Shown in pieces: positions 15,618-19,315 of a DNA stretch of 19,315 nucleotides. The position numbers and the translations under genes are program-made. The notes below the pieces were generated by a model. The model had not been told where the DNA came from and did no database searches. It saw only the letters and a list, made by a program, of their open reading frames with translations. Source of the stretch: Nitrospirota bacterium (GTDB taxonomy: Bacteria > Nitrospirota > Nitrospiria > Nitrospirales > UBA8639); assembly GCA_029879555.1 (NCBI GenBank), contig JAOUQB010000009.1, forward strand, positions 1-19,315, written 5' to 3'. Each line of letters starts with the position of its first letter. The stretch's first letter is position 1.

Positions 15618-15655
15618 ATACTAGCAAATATAGTCCTAACTAGTATCTTTAGCAA
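15618..15655 (-). promoter_or_regulatory. sigma-70-like promoter with MarR operator candidate
   Basis: On the - strand, TTGCTA (15650-15655) and TATATT (15627-15632) are separated by exactly 17 bp, matching the -35 and -10 consensus at 4/6 and 5/6 positions. The inverted repeat ATACTAG (15618-15624) / CTAGTAT (15640-15646) brackets the -10 box. A repressor bound there would block RNA polymerase. Transcription would start near 15620, leaving a leader of about 40 bases before the marR ATG. Confidence 0.6.
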
Positions 15656-15925
15656 GCTCGTTTTTCCGTTCACTCGATCACATGGATTGACCCTCATTCC
15701 TAAGCCTTTGACCCCGCCCCTTATTCCATCTTTAGCCTATGCCCTTTCTGAAGGCCTTTCACTGAGTCTGTAGGCCGTTTCCTTCATCACTCTTTTTTAT
15801 TGAAAGGCGATTTCATGTCTAACTGTCTATTTCATATGGATTTTTTTGTGATATTCATTCCTGGAATACCCTTTGCATTTCGTCTAGATAGACACGGTTT
15901 TCCTCAAAAATCCAGGAGGTGTCGC
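15656..15925. other. intergenic region between marR promoter and secreted-protein gene
   Basis: This divergent gap must hold the promoter of the + strand gene at 15926, but I find no clear -35/-10 pair. The reading frame of that gene is open back to an ATG at 15800. The extra 42 residues lack a ribosome-binding site and would hide the signal peptide, so I do not include them. I see nothing else here. Confidence 0.4.
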
Positions 15926-16243
15926 ATGAAGCACGAAATAAAAATCAGTCTGTTCTTGGGTGTGCTTAGCGTAGCCCCGCTGCATTCTGTTCTAGGCGGT
16001 GAACCAATGAAGGATCTTCCAGGGAATACCAAAGAAACCACCACCGGCTCCCTAGAGCCCTATGCCCTAGAAGGAAAGCTTCTGAATGTCGACGGGGAAT
16101 TTTGGGTGATGGAGGATAGATCAGGGAATCAACACCGGCTTCATATTGGGGCCGAAACCACCTTGCCCCAGGCCTCCAAGCAACCCGGAGATTCGATTCA
16201 TGCGGTCATCAACCAAGATGGGCAGGCGCTCATCATTCGATAA
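15926..16243 (+). CDS. small secreted protein, beta-rich, unknown function
   Basis: A 105-residue protein starting at an ATG with an excellent AGGAGGTG ribosome-binding site 6 bases upstream. Residues 1 to about 24 form a signal peptide (KISLFLGVLSVAPLHSVLG) with likely cleavage before GEP, so the product is periplasmic or exported. The mature domain reads as a compact beta-barrel-like unit: LEGKLLNVDGEFWVMEDRSG, then RLHIGAETTL, then GDSIHAVINQDGQALII. I recall similar small proteins in Nitrospira genomes, with a repeated pattern of a G-x-L-hydrophobic strand, 'D/E-G-E-F/Y-x-V' and 'G-D-x-hydrophobic'. I cannot assign a role. It is followed by a strong hairpin, so it is probably transcribed alone. 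Confidence 0.8.
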   Translation: MKHEIKISLFLGVLSVAPLHSVLGGEPMKDLPGNTKETTTGSLEPYALEGKLLNVDGEFWVMEDRSGNQHRLHIGAETTLPQASKQPGDSIHAVINQDGQALIIR

Positions 16244-16256
16244 CTGAGACATCCAC

Positions 16257-16356
16257 GGCGGAGGGACTGGTCTTAAGGAAGCTATGATTCCGACCGCACC
16301 CGGGATCTGGTTTCCCATCAGCCACCTTCCCAATGGTCCCTCCGCCACCATTTTTT
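16257..16356 (+). terminator. long-range hairpin with T-run after the secreted-protein gene
   Basis: GGCGGAGGGAC (16257-16267) pairs perfectly with GTCCCTCCGCC (16336-16346), and six T residues follow at 16351-16356. The 68-base loop contains GGGA/TCCC and GGAAG/CTTCC segments that could form internal stems, so the RNA may be branched. The position between two + strand genes fits a terminator or a stable small 3' RNA. Confidence 0.5.
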
Positions 16357-16385
16357 GACAAGCCCTCACTGAGGACATACCCATC

Positions 16386-16847
16386 ATGGATATTTTTAGT
16401 CTCACTCAACCATCCACCTCGGCAACAAGCACAGCTCTTCGCCCTGAAACGATTTTAGTCGTTGATGACGACGACCTTCATCGATCCTGCCTCAAAGAAT
16501 TTCTTGAACGACGCGGTTATATCTGCTTGGAAGCGACAAACGGAGTACACGGGCTGGAGATACTGCGAAGCCAATCCGTCTCAATCATTATCACCGACAA
16601 CAACATGCCGGAAATGGATGGGTTAACCTTTATCGAAGAGGTGAAACACGAATTTTCTGACGAGTTCCTGCCTATTTTCTTGATGACGGCGGAGGTTTCC
16701 AACTCTGTTCGCCTTCGCGCCTTCAAGAATGGCGTCTACCGCGTGTTCGAAAAACCTCTCGATTTCCAAGAAATCTGTTATGCCGTAGATTGGGTCGCCA
16801 AATTTGACCTGCACGCCCCCCTGGCCAAAAGATCGTCGGCCTTATAA
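16386..16847 (+). CDS. stand-alone response regulator receiver protein
   Basis: A 153-residue CheY-like protein. After a Ser/Thr-rich N-terminal extension of about 20 residues, the receiver domain shows the acidic pair D27/D28 (ILVVDDDD), phospho-acceptor D71 (IIITDNNMPEMDG), T101 (LMTAE) and K123 (VFEKPLD). There is no output domain; about 30 residues after the receiver end in LAKRSSAL. It would act by protein-protein interaction, or as a phosphate shuttle for a histidine kinase encoded elsewhere. A GAGGA sequence lies about 10 bases before the ATG. No kinase is nearby. Confidence 0.92.
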   Translation: MDIFSLTQPSTSATSTALRPETILVVDDDDLHRSCLKEFLERRGYICLEATNGVHGLEILRSQSVSIIITDNNMPEMDGLTFIEEVKHEFSDEFLPIFLMTAEVSNSVRLRAFKNGVYRVFEKPLDFQEICYAVDWVAKFDLHAPLAKRSSAL

Positions 16848-16854
16848 ATCTGGC

Positions 16855-16970
16855 CAGTTGAAAAAAGCCGCCAGCGGCATTCTCGCCAGTTTCCGTACTC
16901 ACGTATTACCAATGCGCTCCGCGCAAAAAACTGGCTACGGCCTTGCTGGGCGTGTTTTTTAAACAAGCCC
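16855..16970. repeat. about 115-bp imperfect long-hairpin repeat (REP/MITE-like)
   Basis: The left end GTTGAAAAAAGCCGCCAG is an imperfect inverted copy of the right end CTGGGCGTGTTTTTTAAAC. A second nested pair, CCAGTTT (16886-16892) and AAACTGG (16928-16934), lies inside. Short stems GCCGC/GCGGC (16867-16878) and GGGC-TGTTT/AAACA-GCCC (16948-16970) occur at the two ends. The whole unit can fold as one long hairpin with T-runs near both outer ends, so it could end transcription in both directions. I recall similar sequences scattered between Nitrospira genes, but could not check this. Confidence 0.55.
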
Positions 16971-17030
16971 GTCGCGTCTGGTCTACTTCAGTAAATGTGC
17001 CCTTCGACGTCGGTATTATTCAACACTCCC

Positions 17031-17626
17031 CCTATTCTCTTATGTCGTGACACATGGACGATTAATCATAAGCCCGTGTCTCGTCTCTATCGAGCGGAGG
17101 GTTTGGCGATTCGACAGAAATCCCCCAAGGGCCCCGTCTGGGCCATAATTAGGAGGATCGCCTAGAGTCCAACACGTTGAATGTCTGCTGGCCATAGATT
17201 TTTTGCACGATCAATTCGTTGACAACCAGCTGGTCAAAATCTTGACCGTCATTGATAGACACAGCACAGTCTGTCCGGTCATAGGAGTAGGCAGAAGATT
17301 TCGTGAGGGAGATGTGCTAGAAGCTCTGAAGCACACAAAACGGCAGCATGGAAAGCTGAAACGTATTCGAGTAGATAATGGGCCAGAATTCATCTCACGC
17401 AATCTTGATTTGTGGGGGTACCAGCGGGGGATAGCATGGGATTTTCCCCGACCAGGAACACCCACGGACAATGCGTTCCGACAAGAATGTCTCAACCAGC
17501 ATGGGTTTGTAACAATTCATGAGGCCCAGGCCATGATTGAAGGGTGGCTAGTCGAATGTAATCAAGCACGCCCACATAGGGCGCTAGGAGATCTCACCCC
17601 TACGGAATTTTCTCAACAAGCCTATA
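17031..17626 (+). pseudogene. IS3-family transposase orfB, degenerate 5' part
   Basis: The stretch 17031-17165 encodes the helix-turn-helix end of an IS3 orfB (LLCRDTWTINHK..SRLYRAEGLAIRQK) and ends at a TAG. The integrase core then continues in a different frame from about 17161: AIDFLHDQ with the first Asp, and RVDNGPEFISR with the second Asp. The third catalytic residue is gone. Where IS3 enzymes read TDNAFIESFNGRF-R-x-EC, this one reads PTDNAFRQECLN, an in-frame loss of about eight residues including the Glu. The core ends in RPHRALGDLTPTEF and runs into an IS5-type insertion at 17627. There is no orfA. The gene is dead through truncation, frameshift and active-site loss. Confidence 0.85.
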
Positions 17627-17643
17627 GAACCCTCTGCAAAAGT
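17627..17643. repeat. IS5-type element, left terminal inverted repeat
   Basis: Seventeen bases identical to the complement of 18743-18759. Identity ends sharply beyond them. Preceded by the TATA target copy. Confidence 0.85.
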
Positions 17644-17750
17644 CATCTGCATTGAGGCTCTTTGGCGCTCGGCTCGTTTTTTTTTAACGTTCTTCTGCTC
17701 TTGCGTTCCCTTTTGCTTCGTCCTTGCTGCCCTATTCGGGTCTTGTCAGT

Positions 17751-17777
17751 GCCCCTCATGGGGGGCTTGCCTTTTTT
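17751..17777 (+). terminator. intrinsic terminator inside the IS5-type element
   Basis: GCCCC (17751-17755) and GGGGC (17762-17766) form a stem, followed by TTGCC and a run of six T. It points into the element against the transposase gene. It would stop outside transcription before it runs antisense through that gene, a known protective arrangement in insertion sequences. Confidence 0.5.
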
Positions 17778-18693
17778 AGGTCTCCGCGAGCAGGGCTCGC
17801 CGGCAGAAAAAGATGTTTCACAGCGCACACAACGTCGTAAACTGCGACGCGTTTTTAGCCAGGCCTTTATACCGGAGCTTCCGGTGCCCCCACAGATGCT
17901 TGATCACTCGGAAGGGATGCTCGACCTTAGCTCGGATGCTCGAATGCCGGCGATTGCGTTTCTTTTGCGATGAGGACAAGGGATGCTTGCGGTACCCGCG
18001 GTCCGAAAGCCCATAATAGAAGCCGTCCTGCCGAGCTTGGCGTTTGTCTGCTTGTTTGGTATACGCGCTGACGCCAAATAGCGCCTGTTCTTCCCCGTGT
18101 TGCAACTCCTCTAATAGCTGGCTGTCATGCATCTTGGCCGTCGTAAATTCCGTCGAATGAATAATCGGCTGTCCTTGCGCTTGCACGCCGATATGCCCTT
18201 TGGCCACAAAGTGCCATGTGTTGTTCTTGCGGGTCGAACTCATCTCGGGGTTCCGTCCCTTTCGACTGTTGTGCTTGCTCACGGGGGCCGCTAACAAGGT
18301 GGCGTCCACAATTGTTCCCGCTTTGAGCACCAGCCCATGCGAGTCTCAGTGCGCATTCACGGCGGCCAGAATTTTTTGTGACAGCCCATGTTCTTCCAAG
18401 AGATGCCGAAACCGGCAGATGCTGCTCTCATCAGGAATCACGCCCCCAAAACAATCAAACTCCAGAAAGGTCTGAAAACTCAGGCGGTCATAGAGGGCTT
18501 CTTCCATCAGAGGATCACTTAAATTATGCCAGAGTTGGAGAAAATGAATGCGCAGCATCACCCGCAACTCATGAGGCGGACGCCCGCCGGTGCTTTTATA
18601 ATGCGGCTCAATGACCGTTTCCAATTGCTGCCACGGCACGACTTGATCCATCTCGTTCAGAAAGCGCTCAACCCGTAATTTCTTCGTTTTCAT
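17776..18693 (-). pseudogene. IS5-family transposase, two stops and a lost catalytic Asp
   Basis: The frame begins at the ATG of MKTKKLRVERFLNEMD (18693), with a GAGG ribosome-binding site. It shows the IS5 N-terminal domain (WQQLETVIEPHY, then PDESSICRFRHLLEEHGL). A TGA at 18346-18348 interrupts it, after which the same frame continues with TIVDATLLAAP, carrying the first catalytic Asp. The second catalytic Asp, expected in G-D-x-A-Y, is Val (GVSAY, codon GTC). The third residue, Glu in RAKVEHPFRVIKH, is kept. A second TGA at 17818-17820 comes before the usual C-terminal end (NIFFCRRALLAE), which finishes at TAA 17776-17778. Without the stops it would be about 305 residues, normal for the family. 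Confidence 0.88.
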
Positions 18694-18742
18694 TGTGTAC
18701 CTCATGGTGGTTGGCATGAGCACTATTCTACCTAATTCTGAT

Positions 18743-18759
18743 ACTTTTGCAGAGGGTTC
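18743..18759. repeat. IS5-type element, right terminal inverted repeat
   Basis: Inverted copy of 17627-17643, 17 of 17 bases, followed by the TATA target copy at 18760-18763. Confidence 0.85.
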
Positions 18760-18763
18760 TATA

Positions 18764-18894
18764 GATCAAATCCATCGACAAACAAAACGGGAGAATTTCT
18801 CACAATGACTGGTCCAATAATAGGGGCAAGTTCAAAATCGGATAATCCTAGCTCGAACGCCGGTCTAGTTTTGACGGGACAGGTCAAATTCTGA
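18764..18894 (+). pseudogene. probable 3' end of the interrupted IS3 orfB
   Basis: When the IS5-type element and one TATA copy are removed, the orfB frame from 17626 continues here without a stop for 43 codons to TGA 18892-18894. The peptide is not one I recognise, and IS3 C-termini vary, so assignment rests on frame continuity. The outer end of the IS3 element cannot be placed. A GTCAAA/TTTGAC inverted repeat (18883-18903) straddles the stop. Confidence 0.45.
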
Positions 18895-18988
18895 AATTTT
18901 GACAGAGCTTGAGGTCCGAGCACCCATACCAAAAAATATAACACTCTCTAGAGTATGGTATTTCTGATCATGAAAGGGGTTCATTTCA

Positions 18989-19315
18989 TTAGGGCAATGC
19001 TTCGCGTAGCCGTTCCAATACGAAGTCATAGGGCTCGAACGGCCCTGCCATCGGCACTTGCACGAGGGCCTCATGCGAGATCGTTACTTGGCAAACTTGG
19101 AAGGCTGACAAGCCTGCCGTCGGATTCAGCGGGGTTACCCAGGACTCAGCTTTGGATGTGACTGCATAAGCCTCAATTGGGATTTTGTCCGGTCCATCAG
19201 TAAGAACGTGCCATTGCCAGAACCTGGCGTTCTCTCGCATCGCCGCTTGCGGTAACCGTAAAGCTTTCAGAAGTCCAACATGAAAGTTACTCAGTCGGCA
19301 CTTCGGGAGATCATG
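18989..19315 (-). CDS. unrecognised ORF, 5' end beyond the window
   Basis: A frame is open from the right edge of the window to TAA/TGA-type stop at 18989, giving at least 108 residues. An internal ATG at 19240 would give 83 residues, but nothing marks it as the true start. The protein is soluble-looking, without membrane segments, and ends in AGPFEPYDFVLERLREALP. The stretch FWQWHVLTDGPDKIPIEAYAV is rich in aromatic residues. I do not recognise a family. Adjacent 18895-18988 holds only a loose CCATAC/GTATGG inverted repeat (18924-18929 and 18953-18958). Codon use looks ordinary, so it may be a real gene, or a fragment left by the neighbouring insertions. Confidence 0.45.
   Translation of the reverse strand, partial: HDLPKCRLSNFHVGLLKALRLPQAAMRENARFWQWHVLTDGPDKIPIEAYAVTSKAESWVTPLNPTAGLSAFQVCQVTISHEALVQVPMAGPFEPYDFVLERLREALP

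Larger units (their letters stand above)
17627..18759. mobile_element. IS5-family insertion sequence (decayed)
   Basis: The element is 1133 bp long, bounded by 17-bp perfect inverted repeats GAACCCTCTGCAAAAGT (17627-17643) and its complement (18743-18759). TATA flanks it on both sides (17623-17626 and 18760-18763), consistent with a 4-bp target duplication, although TATA is its own complement. It carries one transposase gene on the - strand, now inactivated. Joining the flanks and removing one TATA restores an open frame for the host IS3 orfB, which shows it inserted into that gene. Confidence 0.85.

Noticed and set aside
17140..17205. Programmed frameshift in the IS3 element
   Set aside because: IS3 frameshifting joins orfA to orfB. 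This frame change lies within orfB between the helix-turn-helix region and the first catalytic Asp, and no orfA is present.
17776..18693. Readthrough or selenocysteine at the two TGA codons of the IS5 transposase
   Set aside because: There is no reason for recoding in a transposase, no downstream SECIS-like structure that I can see, and the catalytic Asp is also lost, so ordinary decay explains it.
1..19315. CRISPR arrays, tRNA or rRNA genes, phage structural or toxin-antitoxin genes
   Set aside because: I looked for regularly spaced repeats, cloverleaf-like segments and known motifs on both strands and saw none.

Overview
This window looks like a chromosomal segment of a Gram-negative bacterium, most plausibly of the Nitrospirota (Nitrospira-like, perhaps one of the lower-GC lineages). 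That placement is an inference. It rests on the overall gene set, on a small secreted protein of a type I associate with Nitrospira, and on a roughly 115-bp hairpin repeat at 16855-16970 that resembles repeats I recall from Nitrospira genomes. No rRNA or other phylogenetic marker is present, and I could run no search.

Left part (1-3.9 kb, + strand). An intact FAD-dependent dehydrogenase of the COG2509 type is followed by a short graveyard. A dienelactone hydrolase gene is broken by an in-frame stop and cut off before its nucleophile. It abuts the last 49 codons of a CzcC/CusC-like outer-membrane efflux gene. Next comes an intact ten-helix EamA/DMT transporter whose 62-residue tail holds 24 histidines, suggesting a metal-related role. 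About 560 bp without a convincing gene follows.

Centre (3.9-15.7 kb, all - strand). A class I [4Fe-4S] fumarase (5590-3929) lies downstream of a run of nine co-directional genes starting at a MarR regulator (15581): MarR, two VOC metalloenzymes, pirin, glutathionyl-hydroquinone reductase, a SnoaL-like protein, then a complete tripartite RND pump (lipoprotein adaptor, inner-membrane pump, outer-membrane factor). No gap exceeds 75 bp, and three junctions overlap or nearly abut (ATGA, ATGA, 1 bp). A good sigma-70-like promoter upstream of marR carries an inverted repeat bracketing its -10 box. The simplest reading is one MarR-controlled unit that senses a quinone, catechol or similar aromatic electrophile, detoxifies it by ring cleavage, reduction or thiol chemistry, and exports the rest. 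The individual families are clear; the joint function is inference.

Right part (15.7-19.3 kb). On the + strand are a small secreted protein, a long-range hairpin with a T-run, and a stand-alone receiver-domain response regulator. These are followed by the hairpin repeat and a nested pair of dead insertion sequences. An IS5-type element (17627-18759; 17-bp terminal inverted repeats, TATA duplication) sits inside the orfB of a degenerate IS3-type element. Both transposases have lost catalytic residues. A partial unrecognised ORF on the - strand runs off the right edge.
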